Counted from the first letter of the stretch, positions 34,099-43,627 are shown. The stretch: DNA of 64,000 nucleotides from Lentzea tibetensis (GCF_007845675.1 NZ_VOBR01000023.1:62001-126000); one strand, 5' to 3'. Translations and numbers: made by a program. The notes: a model not told the origin generated them from the sequence alone.

Positions 34099-34886
34099 GC
34101 GCCATGACCCTGGCACTGACCGACTCCGCGACGATGCTTCGCCGCAACCTCAAGCGAATGCTGCGCTACCCGTCGATGACGGTGATGCTCATCGGAATGC
34201 CGATCATCTTCCTGCTGCTGTTCGTCTACGTCTTCGGCGGCACGCTCGGCGCCGGGATCGGCGGCCCGTCCGGCGGCCGCGCGGAGTACATCAACTACGT
34301 CACCCCCGCGATCATCCTGATGGCGATCACCTTCGCGGTCCAGGGCACCTCCATCTCGGTCGCCATGGACATGACCGAGGGCATCGTCGACCGGTTCCGC
34401 ACCATGGCGATCGCCCGCGTGTCCGTCCTGACGGGACACGTGGTCGGCAGCGTCGTCCAGGCGATGCTCGCCACCACGACCGTTCTCGTGGTCGCGCTGC
34501 TCATCGGCTTCCGTCCGTCGGCGAGCCTCGGCGACTGGTTCGCTCTCGCCGGCGTGCTGGCGCTCATGTCCTTCGCCTTCGTGTGGCTGTCCGTCGCTCT
34601 CGGCCTGGCGAGCGGCAGCGTCGAGGCATCGAGCAACGTCGGCACGCCGCTGGTCCTGCTTCCTTTCCTCGGCAGTGGTTTCGTGCCCACCGACTCGATG
34701 CCCACCGTGCTGCGCTGGTTCGCCGAGTACCAGCCGTTCACCCCGTTCATCGAGACCATCCGCGGCCTGCTGATGGGCACGCCGATCGGCAACAACGCCG
34801 TCATCGCGCTCGGCTGGGGCGTGTTCATCACGCTGGTCGGCTACCTCTGGTCGAAGAAGCTGTTCAACCGCGAATCCGCCCGCTGA
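34095..34886 (+). CDS. ABC transporter permease, DrrB/ABC-2 type
   Basis: Predicted 263-residue permease with six membrane helices, starting by a 4-bp overlap with the ATPase gene. The opening RNLKRMLRYPSMTVMLIGMP and the ABC-2 signature around EYQPFTPFIETIRGLLMG are typical of DrrB. It forms the export channel with the ATPase. A P450 gene begins 24 bp further on, so transporter and oxygenase are probably co-transcribed. Confidence 0.92.
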   Translation: MSAMTLALTDSATMLRRNLKRMLRYPSMTVMLIGMPIIFLLLFVYVFGGTLGAGIGGPSGGRAEYINYVTPAIILMAITFAVQGTSISVAMDMTEGIVDRFRTMAIARVSVLTGHVVGSVVQAMLATTTVLVVALLIGFRPSASLGDWFALAGVLALMSFAFVWLSVALGLASGSVEASSNVGTPLVLLPFLGSGFVPTDSMPTVLRWFAEYQPFTPFIETIRGLLMGTPIGNNAVIALGWGVFITLVGYLWSKKLFNRESAR

Positions 34887-34910
34887 AGACTTGTGAGAAG
34901 AGGAAATCCG

Positions 34911-36131
34911 ATGACTCAGACGGTCCCACAAGGACTCCCCATGGAGCGCGACGCGGGCCCGTTCGACCCGCCCAGCCGGATCACCGCGCTGCGCGAGGCC
35001 CGCCCGGTCAGTCCGCTGCTCTTCCCCGACGGTCACGAAGGCTGGCTCGTCACCGGCTACGACGCGGTCCGCCAGCTCATGGCGGACACCCGGTTCAGCT
35101 CCCGCCAGGACATCGGCATCATCCACGTGCCGTACGAGACCCCCGGCATGCCCGTGCAGACCGAACCGTCGCCGCAGACGCCGGGACTGTTCATCAGCAT
35201 GGACCCGCCGGACCACACCCGACTGCGGCGCAAGCTCACCGGCGCCTTCACCGTCAAACGCATGAAGCAGCTCGAAGAACAGATCATCGAGGTCACCGAG
35301 CGCCAGCTGGACGAGCTGGCGCGCCTGACTCCGCCGGTCGACCTGGTCAAGGAGTTCGCGCTGCCGGTGCCCTCGCTGGTGATCTGCGAACTGCTCGGCG
35401 TCCCCTACGCGGACCGGGAGACCTTCCAGGTCCACTCCGCCAAGTTCATGGAGAGGGACGTGAACCTCGAGGACAAGATGGCGGCGTTCGGCGCGATGTT
35501 CGGGTACCTGGCCGAACTGGTCACGAGCAAACGTGCCGCCCCCGGCGAGGACATCCTGTCCGACCTGGCCCGCGATGACGATCTGACCATCGAGGAGCTG
35601 GCCGGCATCGGCTTCCTGCTGCTGCTCGCCGGCCACGAGACCACCGCCAACATGCTGGCACTGGGCACCTTCGCGCTGCTGGAGCACCCCGAGCAGCTGG
35701 CCGAACTGCGCGCGAACCCGGATCTGATGCCCGGTGCGGTCGAGGAGCTCATGCGCTACCTGTCCGTCGCCGACATCTTCCTCCGCTACGCCGCGGAGGA
35801 CATCGAGCTCGGCGGCGAGACCATCCCCGAGGGATCGACCGTCATCATCTCGCTGCTGGCGGCCAACCGTGACCCGAAGCGCTTCGACGACCCCGACGCA
35901 CTGGACATCCACCGCACGGCCCGCGGTCACACGTCGTTCGGGCACGGCATCCACCAGTGCCTCGGCCAGCAGCTGGCCCGCATCGAGATGCGCGCCGGTT
36001 TCGACGGGCTGCTGCGGCGCTTCCCGACCCTCGAGCTCGCCATTCCCGCAGGTGAGGTGAAGCTCAGGACCGACATGAACATCTACGGCGTCCACGAACT
36101 GCCGGTCACCTGGACGGACGCGGCCATTTAG
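34911..36131 (+). CDS. Cytochrome P450, CYP105/107-like bacterial class
   Basis: Predicted 406-residue soluble monooxygenase from ATG 34911 (GAAGAGGAAA upstream). The I-helix oxygen motif is LLAGHETTAN, the K-helix ExxR is absent in strict form but ELMRYLS occupies its neighbourhood, and the haem-binding loop is FGHGIHQCLGQQLAR with the Cys ligand. No ferredoxin gene is adjacent. It is the last gene of the RHH/DUF4097/exporter set, which suggests oxidation and export of the same hydrophobic compound; this is inference. Confidence 0.92.
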   Translation: MTQTVPQGLPMERDAGPFDPPSRITALREARPVSPLLFPDGHEGWLVTGYDAVRQLMADTRFSSRQDIGIIHVPYETPGMPVQTEPSPQTPGLFISMDPPDHTRLRRKLTGAFTVKRMKQLEEQIIEVTERQLDELARLTPPVDLVKEFALPVPSLVICELLGVPYADRETFQVHSAKFMERDVNLEDKMAAFGAMFGYLAELVTSKRAAPGEDILSDLARDDDLTIEELAGIGFLLLLAGHETTANMLALGTFALLEHPEQLAELRANPDLMPGAVEELMRYLSVADIFLRYAAEDIELGGETIPEGSTVIISLLAANRDPKRFDDPDALDIHRTARGHTSFGHGIHQCLGQQLARIEMRAGFDGLLRRFPTLELAIPAGEVKLRTDMNIYGVHELPVTWTDAAI

Positions 36132-36192
36132 GCCAGACTCCACTGCTGGCTGCCGCCTGTGTGTATCCCTGCAACGTCACACAAGGAGCACC

Positions 36193-36864
36193 ATGCGTCT
36201 GACACGACGATTGGCCGTGATCGCCGGCACCGCTGTTCTGACCGCGGCCGGAGTCGTCCTGATCCAGCCGAGCGCCTACGCCGGTCCGGTGGGCAGTGGT
36301 TGGCAGGAACACCAACCCAAGTGGAACCTGCAGATCCAGAGCCGCGGCGAGATCACGAGCTACCCGAGCAGCACCACCAGCGCGTCCGGGCCTGGGGGCT
36401 CCTACCTGCGGTCCGGTGGGGTGCAGACCTTCAAGCTCTTCAACAACGGGTCCAACCGGGTCGAGGCTCGGATTCAGGACAACTACCGAACCGGCCAGCG
36501 GCAGTTCGAGGGCGAGCTCAAGGTCACCGCGGGGACCGACGACGAAAGCGCCATGCAGATCTTCGGCAACGACGGCAGTGGCGCCACCACGTTGATGATC
36601 AGGTCGTTCTCGAAGAACGGCGGCACCCTCCGCGGCGGGGGCAAGGACCTGATCAGCGGCATCAACGGCAAGTGGGTGCGCATCAACGTCACCCACAACG
36701 CGACCGCCAGCGGCGGCACGTACTCCATCTACATCAACGGGAAGCTCGTGCACACCAACAGCGGGCCCAAGGGCGACCACTACTTCAAGTACGGCGTGTA
36801 CGGCACGTTGCAGAACTCGGGTGCCGAGCACCAGTGGCGCAACGTGCACTTCTACCGGAAGTAG
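36193..36864 (+). CDS. Secreted jelly-roll protein, polysaccharide-lyase (PL7/PL20)-like
   Basis: Predicted 223-residue exported protein from ATG 36193 (AAGGAG upstream), signal peptide about 1-30. It is beta-rich; GDHYFKYGVYGT near the end matches the YFKxGxY signature of alginate and glucuronan lyases, and FEGELKV with the IN-containing strand support the jelly-roll. Catalytic assignment (His/Gln/Tyr) is not certain. It may cleave uronate polymers or only bind them. It is convergent with the M6 protease gene across a strong hairpin. Confidence 0.75.
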   Translation: MRLTRRLAVIAGTAVLTAAGVVLIQPSAYAGPVGSGWQEHQPKWNLQIQSRGEITSYPSSTTSASGPGGSYLRSGGVQTFKLFNNGSNRVEARIQDNYRTGQRQFEGELKVTAGTDDESAMQIFGNDGSGATTLMIRSFSKNGGTLRGGGKDLISGINGKWVRINVTHNATASGGTYSIYINGKLVHTNSGPKGDHYFKYGVYGTLQNSGAEHQWRNVHFYRK

Positions 36865-36883
36865 CCTGCTCGCTCTCGAAACC

Positions 36884-36922
36884 GGAAACCCCTGTTCGCG
36901 TACTGCGCGAACAGGGGTTTCC
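36884..36922. terminator. Perfect 17-bp bidirectional terminator
   Basis: The arm GGAAACCCCTGTTCGCG (36884-36900) pairs exactly with 36906-36922 around a 5-base loop, midway between two convergent stop codons. Confidence 0.9.
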
Positions 36923-36934
36923 CGTTGGTTGCGA

Positions 36935-39046
36935 CTAGCGCCCGGACACGGTGCAGGAGGCGGTCGCGGTCCTGGCCGGGTTGCTCTCCGACGTGGCCGT
37001 GAGGGTCACCTTCGACACCATCGCGCCGCCGTCGCGCTTCGCGTGCACCGGCACGTCCACGCGGCCGCCGAATTTCGCCGTCGCGAGCACGTTGGGCACC
37101 GAGACGGACCAGCCGCTGCCCTCCGCCTTCGCGGACACGCGGTACACGTCACCGTCGATGTACTGGGTGACGTCCTCCGGGTGCTGTGCCGTCGGGGTGG
37201 CGGCACGGCCGGTGTTGAGCAACGGGAACCGGCACGTCGCCACGCCGTCCGAGCCGGTGTTGCCGGTGGTCGGCATGACACGCACACCCCGCTGTTGCGG
37301 GCCCGCGCCGTCCAGCGACCGGATGGCCACCGTGTACGACAGCACGCCCTGCTGGTCCCGTTTGACGTCCAGCACGTAGAAGTGCAGCCGGTTGGCCCGG
37401 TCGACGTACTCGTACTCGCTGCCCGAGTTCGTGCCCGCGTGGAACAGGGCGTCCGACAGCTGCCGGTAGTCGCCGACCGTGATGGGCACCTTGGTGCCGT
37501 CCGGCAGCACGTAGTCGGTCATGCCGATGTCCTGCGGGTTGGCGTCGGCCACCCACACGAACGGCGCGCTGTCCTGGTTCTTGGTCTTGGCCAGCAGCAC
37601 ACCCGCGTCCGGTGTGAACGAGTCCGACCCCATCCGGTCCACGACCTCGACCGTGTAGTTGTTGTACCCGCCGCCGTCGCAGAACGGGTTGGTCTGGACG
37701 TTGCAGGCGGGCGACTTGTCACCGGTGCCGAGTGCGATGTTGACGCCCGACAGGCCGTTCGGCCCCGCCTGGACGGCGCGGGCGGTGACCTTCGCGATGA
37801 CCAGCCCGGAGCCTGGGAGCGCTTCCCTGGACAGGCGCAGCACGTTGCGCTCGTCGACGATGCCGAGCTTGATCTTGTTGCGGAGCATGTGCTGCGAGCC
37901 CATCGACGCGCCCGCGGTCGCCGGGATGACCCAGCGGGCGTGCGGGCCACCGGGACCGTTGAACGCGCCGCGCGACATCATGTCCCAGATGCCGTTGTAG
38001 TCGCGCCGCGGCGGGTTGCCGAACGGGTTGCCGTAGTTGTCGCCGATGCCGAGGATGTGGCTCAGCTCGTGCGCGTACACACCCGAGCCGGAGCTCTCCG
38101 CCTGCGTGGACGAGCCGCCACCCGCGTTGGGCCAGATGCTGGAGCCCGCCGCCCACGACGTCCAGTCGACGTAGCGGGTGCGCGACCAGTTCGGCAGGGC
38201 GGGGTCGGGCGGGCCGAACGCGTCGGTCACGTCCTCCTTGGTCCGGAACTTCATCATCCCGAACTCCTGCCACGTCCCGGACTCGTCCTGACCGGCGGAC
38301 AGGTAGTAGACGAAGTCGTACCCCTTGGGCACCTCCGTGCCGACGTCGGTCACCCATGCGGCCCGGCCGTCGGTGCGGACGTCGCGGTTGCACCTGTCAC
38401 CCGCGGGGCAGCCGGTGCCGCCCTGGAACTCCATGGCGTACTCGTGGTCCTTGCCCGGCATGGTGTAGGGACCGAACGCCTTCAGGTCGACGCCGTAGCG
38501 CCCGCCCGAGTCCTCCATCCAGTACTCGTGCACCGTGTGGCCGTGGTTGATGCCGTTCGGCTTGTTGAGGAAGTCCTGGTAGAACTGGGCGACCCGGTCG
38601 CGCGGGACGCCGTTGGCCTCCGCGCTGGGGTTGCCGAACACCGTCGAGTTCTTCGGTTGCGTCACGACGAACGGCTGGTTCGGGTAGTCCAGCAGGACCA
38701 GCGCGCCCTTGAAGTTGCGCACCGACCCCCTGGCCGACGGGTCGGCCCAGTTGGTGCCGGGGATCTTCTTGTAGTCCCGTTCCCACGTCATGTGGTCGGG
38801 GTTGACCCAGTTCTGCGGGTCGACGGGGCCGGGGAACCCGGCTTGCGCCGCCACGCGGGCGGAGTCGCGGGTCTGCTGCCACGGCTGCTGCTGCGGCCAG
38901 TGGTCGTACTGCCAGTGATGCGTTGGCTCGTCAGGGGGAGCGGCGATCGCGCTGGAGTTGCCGGCGGTGAGCGCGGCGACGGAGAACAGCGCGGTGATCA
39001 GCAGGACAGGGCGCCGATGCCCACGACGGACATGTGTGTGGTCCAT
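36935..39046 (-). CDS. Secreted M6-family (immune-inhibitor-A-like) metalloprotease
   Basis: Predicted 703-residue exported protease. ATG 39046 follows ACGGAGG; longer frames upstream lack a site. A signal peptide spans about 1-35. The M6 zinc motif YAHELSHILGIGDNYGN gives HExxH plus the downstream Asp/Gly turn, followed by WDMMSRG (the Met-turn). PRDRVAQFYQDFLNKPN and HTVHEYWMEDSGGRYG are typical of the family's N-terminal part. Beta-rich C-terminal domains may bind substrate. Relatives degrade host or matrix proteins. Confidence 0.9.
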   Translation of the reverse strand: MDHTHVRRGHRRPVLLITALFSVAALTAGNSSAIAAPPDEPTHHWQYDHWPQQQPWQQTRDSARVAAQAGFPGPVDPQNWVNPDHMTWERDYKKIPGTNWADPSARGSVRNFKGALVLLDYPNQPFVVTQPKNSTVFGNPSAEANGVPRDRVAQFYQDFLNKPNGINHGHTVHEYWMEDSGGRYGVDLKAFGPYTMPGKDHEYAMEFQGGTGCPAGDRCNRDVRTDGRAAWVTDVGTEVPKGYDFVYYLSAGQDESGTWQEFGMMKFRTKEDVTDAFGPPDPALPNWSRTRYVDWTSWAAGSSIWPNAGGGSSTQAESSGSGVYAHELSHILGIGDNYGNPFGNPPRRDYNGIWDMMSRGAFNGPGGPHARWVIPATAGASMGSQHMLRNKIKLGIVDERNVLRLSREALPGSGLVIAKVTARAVQAGPNGLSGVNIALGTGDKSPACNVQTNPFCDGGGYNNYTVEVVDRMGSDSFTPDAGVLLAKTKNQDSAPFVWVADANPQDIGMTDYVLPDGTKVPITVGDYRQLSDALFHAGTNSGSEYEYVDRANRLHFYVLDVKRDQQGVLSYTVAIRSLDGAGPQQRGVRVMPTTGNTGSDGVATCRFPLLNTGRAATPTAQHPEDVTQYIDGDVYRVSAKAEGSGWSVSVPNVLATAKFGGRVDVPVHAKRDGGAMVSKVTLTATSESNPARTATASCTVSGR

Positions 39047-39150
39047 GCCACCTCCGTGGTGTAGAACCACACGCTAGCCACCGTCATTCGTCCGGCACGG
39101 TCGCGCGGACCCGTTGCCAGTTAACGGAAATCTTGGTCGAGAGACGACAA

Positions 39151-39183
39151 GAGCCCGGCCGGTTGAATCAACCGGCCGGGCTC
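39151..39183. terminator. Perfect 14-bp hairpin downstream of the cold-shock gene
   Basis: GAGCCCGGCCGGTT (39151-39164) pairs with 39170-39183 across a 5-base loop, 48 bases past the cold-shock stop on the minus strand. Confidence 0.85.
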
Positions 39184-39230
39184 TCGCGTCGCCTTGCGCA
39201 CCGCTGACGGATCAGCGGCTGACGCGAGGA

Positions 39231-39434
39231 CTAGACGGGGACGACGTTCTCCGCCTGCGGGCCCTTCTGGCCCTGGGTGATCTCGAACGAGACCTTCTGG
39301 CTCTCCTGGAGCTCGCGGAAGCCCTGGGCGGCGATGTTCGAGTAGTGGACGAAGACGTCGGGGCCGCCGCCGTCCTGCTCGATGAAGCCGAAGCCCTTTT
39401 CAGCGTTGAACCACTTGACGGTTCCGGTGGCCAT
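39231..39434 (-). CDS. cspA: Cold-shock protein (CspA family)
   Basis: Predicted 67-residue single-domain cold-shock protein. RNP-1 is KGFGFIEQD and RNP-2 DVFVHYSNI; the opening [16 protein letters not shown] is near invariant in the family. It binds single-stranded RNA and DNA as a chaperone. It has its own 5' region of about 85 bp below a terminator of the upstream hydrolase gene, and a strong hairpin downstream, so it is probably a single transcript. The symbol reflects family, not a proven orthologue. Confidence 0.95.
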   Translation of the reverse strand: MATGTVKWFNAEKGFGFIEQDGGGPDVFVHYSNIAAQGFRELQESQKVSFEITQGQKGPQAENVVPV

Positions 39435-39519
39435 GGTGTGCTCCAAATGTGAGTCGGCACCCGCACGATGCGGGGTCCGGAGTGATCCGCCATGGCCGCG
39501 GAGACGCTGAACAGCAAAA

Positions 39520-39544
39520 CGCCCGTGACACGTGATCACGGGCG
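39520..39544 (-). terminator. Rho-independent terminator of the hydrolase gene
   Basis: CGCCCGTGA (39520-39528) pairs exactly with 39536-39544 around a 7-base loop; on the minus strand the stem is followed by TTTT. It lies 71 bases past the hydrolase stop and separates that gene from the cold-shock gene. Confidence 0.8.
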
Positions 39545-39615
39545 ACCGGGACTTCGGAACCATGACTGATGCTGACACGCTACACGGGCGGGCCAGCCGG
39601 CACCGGCCGCATGCG

Positions 39616-40440
39616 TCACACCGCCTCCCGCAGGAACCTCAGCACGAGGTCGAGCACCGGGCCGGGTGCGTCGAGCTGCACGAGGTGCCCGGCGCCGGGC
39701 ACCAGGTGGAAGTCGGACCGCGGGAGGAGGGCGGCCAGCTCCGCGCCCTTGGCGGGCGGGATCCACTCGTCGTCCGCACCCCAGTGGACGCTGACCGGGA
39801 TCTCGATCTCGCCGTACCGGTGCTGGACCTCGTCGGTGTACCGCTGGTCGGCCTGCGCGATCTGGCGGTAGAACGCCGGCTGCCCCTCCACGCCGGTCCA
39901 CGGGGCCACCAGCTCGTCGAGCACGCCGGGGGCGAGTCCGGGACTGCTGGCGGAGAGCACGTACTCGCGCACCAACGCCGCGTGCAGGTTGCCCGGCAGC
40001 CGCTCGAAGACGGCGAAGTGCTCCTGCACCAGCCGGAAGAACGGCGAGCCCCACGGGGACAGGGCGACCGGGTCGAACAGCGCGAGCGCGGCGTACTCGG
40101 CGCCGTGCAGCAGGTGTGCGCGCAGCGCGACCGCGCCGCCGAAGTCGTGGGCCACCACGTGCGGCCTGCGCAGGCCCCACTCGGCCAGCAGATCGGTGAA
40201 GATCCGGCCCTGGGCGCGCAACGAGACGTCCTGCCCCGGCCGCATCTCGGAGCGGCCGTAGCCGAGCATGTCCCACACGAACACCTGGTGGTCGCCTGCC
40301 AGCTCCTCCGCGACAGCGCGCCACACGAATGAGCTGAACGGCGTGCCGTGCAGGAGCACCACCGGTCGTCCCGCACCGAGTCTCGCCCAGCGCACCACAC
40401 CGTCCGGGGTGACGAACTCCTCGGGAAGGTTCCAGTCCAC
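39616..40440 (-). CDS. Alpha/beta hydrolase with Asp nucleophile (haloalkane dehalogenase/epoxide hydrolase-like)
   Basis: Predicted 274-residue enzyme from ATG 40440. The oxyanion region is [13 protein letters not shown]; the nucleophile elbow reads [12 protein letters not shown], with Asp rather than Ser. The second acid lies in WGADDEW and the catalytic His in GAGHLVQLD. Asp nucleophiles mark haloalkane dehalogenases and epoxide hydrolases. The substrate is unknown. It is a monocistronic minus-strand gene ended by the 39520 terminator. Confidence 0.88.
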   Translation of the reverse strand: MDWNLPEEFVTPDGVVRWARLGAGRPVVLLHGTPFSSFVWRAVAEELAGDHQVFVWDMLGYGRSEMRPGQDVSLRAQGRIFTDLLAEWGLRRPHVVAHDFGGAVALRAHLLHGAEYAALALFDPVALSPWGSPFFRLVQEHFAVFERLPGNLHAALVREYVLSASSPGLAPGVLDELVAPWTGVEGQPAFYRQIAQADQRYTDEVQHRYGEIEIPVSVHWGADDEWIPPAKGAELAALLPRSDFHLVPGAGHLVQLDAPGPVLDLVLRFLREAV

Positions 40441-40468
40441 TGCCGCTCCTCGGTCTGAGTGACGTTCG

Positions 40469-40924
40469 TCAGCTGACGCCGGCCGCCAGCTGGACGCGGG
40501 CGCGCTGGACCCAGCGAGCCGCCTGCCAGAGCTGGCGTGCGTTGTTCATGGCGTCGAAGTACTCCTGCCCGTCGCCGTGCCGGTTGACCACTCGCTGAAG
40601 CGCGTCGAGCGCATCGACCACCACGAGGATCCCGGCCTGGTCGCCCGGCGCGATCACGCCGACGTCGCGTGGCTCCGGGAGCGGTTCGGGATCGGTGCGG
40701 AGCCACGGGTCGAAAGCGACCAGCCGGCAGGCGATGACGAGCTCGCACAGGGCCGCGTCGACGGTCGGCCGTGCCGTCAGCCGATCGACGGAGTCGCGCA
40801 GCGCCACCAGCTGGGTGAGCACCCGCAGCACCTCGCCGCTCAGCTGGTCGGTGTCGACGCGCCGCTGCAGCAGTTCTCCGGCTCTGGCCAGATCCTTCTC
40901 GTCGGTGACACCGTCAGCCCGCAT
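40469..40924 (-). CDS. Uncharacterised helical protein
   Basis: Predicted 151-residue protein from ATG 40924. It is wholly helical (DLARAGELLQRRVDTDQLSG, VLRVLTQLVALRDSVDRL, NNARQLWQAARWVQRARVQL) with no membrane segment or known motif. It is divergent from the hypothetical gene at 40980, with a 55-bp gap, so the two may share a promoter region. Family not recognised. Confidence 0.62.
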   Translation of the reverse strand: MRADGVTDEKDLARAGELLQRRVDTDQLSGEVLRVLTQLVALRDSVDRLTARPTVDAALCELVIACRLVAFDPWLRTDPEPLPEPRDVGVIAPGDQAGILVVVDALDALQRVVNRHGDGQEYFDAMNNARQLWQAARWVQRARVQLAAGVS

Positions 40925-40979
40925 GGGATCATGATGGCGCACGCGACAGGCCGGCCTGGTGGAAACCCGAGGTGCCCCC

Positions 40980-41705
40980 GTGACGATCGTGGTTCCCGGA
41001 CCGGACGGCCGGCCGCTGGCAGTCGTGGTCCACGGGCACGAGGGCAACCGCTCCAGCCTCGTGCGGATGTCGGACGAGGCCGACGTGCGGCGGGTGCTGA
41101 CCGCGGTGCGGCCGCGCGACTGCGACTTCGTCTGCTACGACGTGACCGACCCCGAGATCGCCCGGCCGGTGTTGCCGGAACTGCCTGCGAGCCGGCGGTT
41201 GCTGATCGGCGGGGTGGCCGGTCCGTCCCTGCTGACCGCTCTGCGCGCCTGCTGGCGCGACGAGCCGGGGGCGCCGGAGCTGGCGGCCTACCTCGCCGAC
41301 TTCTTCCCGCCTGCGCAACCTGTGCCGGTGCTCGCCCCGCGCTGGGTGGAGCCGCTCCGGGAGATCGCTCTCGGCGACCCCGGCCAGCCGGTCGCACACG
41401 GGCTCTTCCCCAGCACGCCGACGAAGCTGGCCCGGCTGGCACTGGCCCGCACGGCCGTCTACCCGGCGGACCTGGTGCGGGACGCCGCCGCGGAGGCGTA
41501 CGGGGCGCATCGCTCCAAGTACCAGCGGTCGTACTCCGGGCACGACGCGTTCGCCTGTGCGCTCGTGCATCCCGAGGTCGACGCCGGTCCGCTGGTCGAG
41601 CGGTACACCCGGTTCACCCGGCACCAGCACGGCTGGCGCACCCGGCACAAGATCCACGCGCTTGTCAGATGGGCAGCGGGTCGGCCGTCGCAATTAAACT
41701 GTTGA
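40980..41705 (+). CDS. Uncharacterised protein
   Basis: Predicted 241-residue protein. GTG 40980 is preceded by CCGAGGTG; GTG 40959 is an in-frame alternative. It opens with beta structure (VTIVVPGPDGRPLAVVVHGHEGNRSS) and continues with mixed helices and a His/Arg-rich C-terminal stretch (FTRHQHGWRTRHKIHALVRW). It has no signal peptide or recognised motif. It is divergent from the helical gene at 40469-40924. Function unknown. Confidence 0.65.
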   Translation: MTIVVPGPDGRPLAVVVHGHEGNRSSLVRMSDEADVRRVLTAVRPRDCDFVCYDVTDPEIARPVLPELPASRRLLIGGVAGPSLLTALRACWRDEPGAPELAAYLADFFPPAQPVPVLAPRWVEPLREIALGDPGQPVAHGLFPSTPTKLARLALARTAVYPADLVRDAAAEAYGAHRSKYQRSYSGHDAFACALVHPEVDAGPLVERYTRFTRHQHGWRTRHKIHALVRWAAGRPSQLNC

Positions 41706-41765
41706 CGACTACATAAGCCGTGGTCCCTCTCGTACGGTCGAAACCTGTCCACCACAGGAGACCGC

Positions 41766-43112
41766 ATGCGAGTCCTCGACCAGGTCCAGGCGATCCCGAC
41801 CGCTCCCGGACGTGTTCCGCTCCTCGGTCACGGCCTGGCCATGGCGCGGCGCAAGCACGAGTTCCTGCGTGGTCTGTCCGCTCACGGCAACCTCGTGCGC
41901 CTCTACCTCGGCCGCGAGGTCGCCTATTACGTGCACGGTCCTGAGCTGCTGCGCCAGATGCTGGTCACCGACTCCCGCAAGGTCGGCAAGGGCTGGGTGT
42001 ACGACCGGCTCAGGAGTTTCGTCGGGCAGGGACTGGTGACCTCGGAGGGCCCGCTGCACACGTTGCAGCGCAGGCTCGTCCAGCCCGCGTTCCGCAGTGC
42101 GCGGATCTCGTCCTACATGGAGGTCATGGGCGAGCTGACGAACACGCTGGCGGACTCGTGGCAGCCGGGACAGCGGGTCGCCGTCGACGACGCCATGGCC
42201 GAGCTCAGCGGGACCGTGGTGGCGCGGTGCCTGTGCTCCTCGTCCTCCATGTCCCCGGAGAAGGCCCGCCGCCTCGCGTTCCTGAACACCGCGGTCCTCA
42301 AGGTGATGAGCGTCCGTTCCCTGATGCCGGAGGGCCTGTGGGAACGCCTGCCGCTGCCGAGCACCAAGCGCAGCAACGCGCACGTGGCGGAGTTCCACCG
42401 CATCATCGACGACCTGATCGCCCAGTACCGCGCCGACCGGTCGGACCACCACGACCTCATGTCCGCGTTGATGACCGCCCGCGACGAGGACACCGGCGAG
42501 GTCATGACCGACGAGCAGGTGCACAACGAGATCACGACCCTGTTCGTCGCGGGCATCGAGACGACCTCCGCCGCGTTGTCGGGCGCGCTGTACGAACTGG
42601 CCCGCAACCCGGACGTCGAACGCCGCGTCGTCGCTGAGGTCACGGAGGTGCTCGGGGACCGCACGCCCGCGCTCGAGGACATCTCCCGCCTCGACTACAC
42701 GCGCCGGTTCCTGCGCGAGGTGCTGCGCCGCTACGGCATCTGGTTCCTGATGCGCCGGGCCAACGAGGACATCGCCTGGCAGGACTGGCGCATCCCGGCG
42801 GGCACCACCTTGCTGTTCAGCCCCCACGCGCTGCACCACGATCCGGCGCTGTACCCGGATCCGGAACGCATCGACCCGGACCGCTGGTTGCCGGAAACCC
42901 TGTCCAGGGGAGCGTTCCTGCCGTTCTCCACCGGCCCGCGCGGGTGCATCGGCGAGTCCTTCGCGTGGGCGGAGCTGACCGTCGTGCTGGCGAACCTCGT
43001 CCGCCGCTGGCACTTGCGGCTCGCGCCCGGAGCGAACGTCCAGCAGGTGGCGAGCAGCTCGGTGCACCCCGTGCCGTTGCCCATGATCGTGGAGGAACGT
43101 GTTCGCACCTAA
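41766..43112 (+). CDS. Cytochrome P450, pentalenene-oxygenase-like class
   Basis: Predicted 448-residue monooxygenase from ATG 41766 with CAGGAGA upstream. The I-helix is LFVAGIETTSAAL, the K-helix ExxR is EVLRRY, and the haem loop FSTGPRGCIGESFAWAE contains the Cys ligand. Length and motifs fit the larger CYP class that includes terpene oxygenases. It stands alone with no terpene synthase nearby. It is convergent with a GNAT pseudogene. Confidence 0.92.
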   Translation: MRVLDQVQAIPTAPGRVPLLGHGLAMARRKHEFLRGLSAHGNLVRLYLGREVAYYVHGPELLRQMLVTDSRKVGKGWVYDRLRSFVGQGLVTSEGPLHTLQRRLVQPAFRSARISSYMEVMGELTNTLADSWQPGQRVAVDDAMAELSGTVVARCLCSSSSMSPEKARRLAFLNTAVLKVMSVRSLMPEGLWERLPLPSTKRSNAHVAEFHRIIDDLIAQYRADRSDHHDLMSALMTARDEDTGEVMTDEQVHNEITTLFVAGIETTSAALSGALYELARNPDVERRVVAEVTEVLGDRTPALEDISRLDYTRRFLREVLRRYGIWFLMRRANEDIAWQDWRIPAGTTLLFSPHALHHDPALYPDPERIDPDRWLPETLSRGAFLPFSTGPRGCIGESFAWAELTVVLANLVRRWHLRLAPGANVQQVASSSVHPVPLPMIVEERVRT

Positions 43113-43581
43113 CGGATGCGTCTGACGAAACGTCGTTCGAGTCGTCCTGAGGACTGTTGCACCTCTTCGGTGCCGACCCAGCCCGACCTCGCGTAGACCC
43201 GGATGGCGCGCTCGTTGTCGTTGATCACCCACAGCTCGAGCGTCTCGCGGCCGATCTCCCGCGCGTGGTCCTCCGCACTGAGGAGCAGGTGGCTCCCCAC
43301 GCCGCTGCCCCACGCGTCGGGGTCGACAGCGAGGTAGAGAGCTCCAGCGTCCGCGGGCGGGGCGCGACGAGCGCGAAGCCGACGGGGCGGCCGTCCAGCC
43401 GGGCGAGGAACAGCTCCGCTCCGTCGATGGCGAGGCGCCGCAGGATGCCCGGCGTGGTCTCCTCGACCGAGGCCGGCGCTGGATCCTCGTCGCGGCACGC
43501 CTTCGCGCGAGCCCAGATCGCCGCGGCCGCCTTCACCTCGTCCGCTCCGCTGGCCGTTGTCACCTGCGCTGAGCTGTTCAC
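43109..43581 (-). pseudogene. Frameshifted GNAT acetyltransferase gene
   Basis: The N-terminal half (MNSSAQVTTASGADEVKAAA, RLDGRPVGFALVAPR) lies in one frame. The C-terminal half (ALYLAVDPDAWGSGVGSHLL, LWVINDNERAIRVYARSGW) lies in another, joined near 43350. One indel restores a complete GNAT protein of about 157 residues, including the acetyl-CoA loop WGSGVGS. It may be a recent pseudogene or a sequencing error in a GC-rich run. Confidence 0.75.
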
Positions 43582-43627
43582 CAGGTCATTCTCTCAAAAA
43601 GATCAGCTCGTTGTGCCGCGGCGATAC

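Noticed and set aside
33441-36143. 900-codon minus-strand open frame
   Set aside because: It is the antisense shadow of the ABC transporter and P450 genes. GC-rich third positions keep opposite frames open, and the composition (His, Arg, Gly, Glu rich without domains) is not that of a protein.
36821-39064. 747-codon plus-strand open frame
   Set aside because: Antisense to the M6 protease, which has a zinc motif, signal peptide and ribosome site. The opposite frame has none of these.
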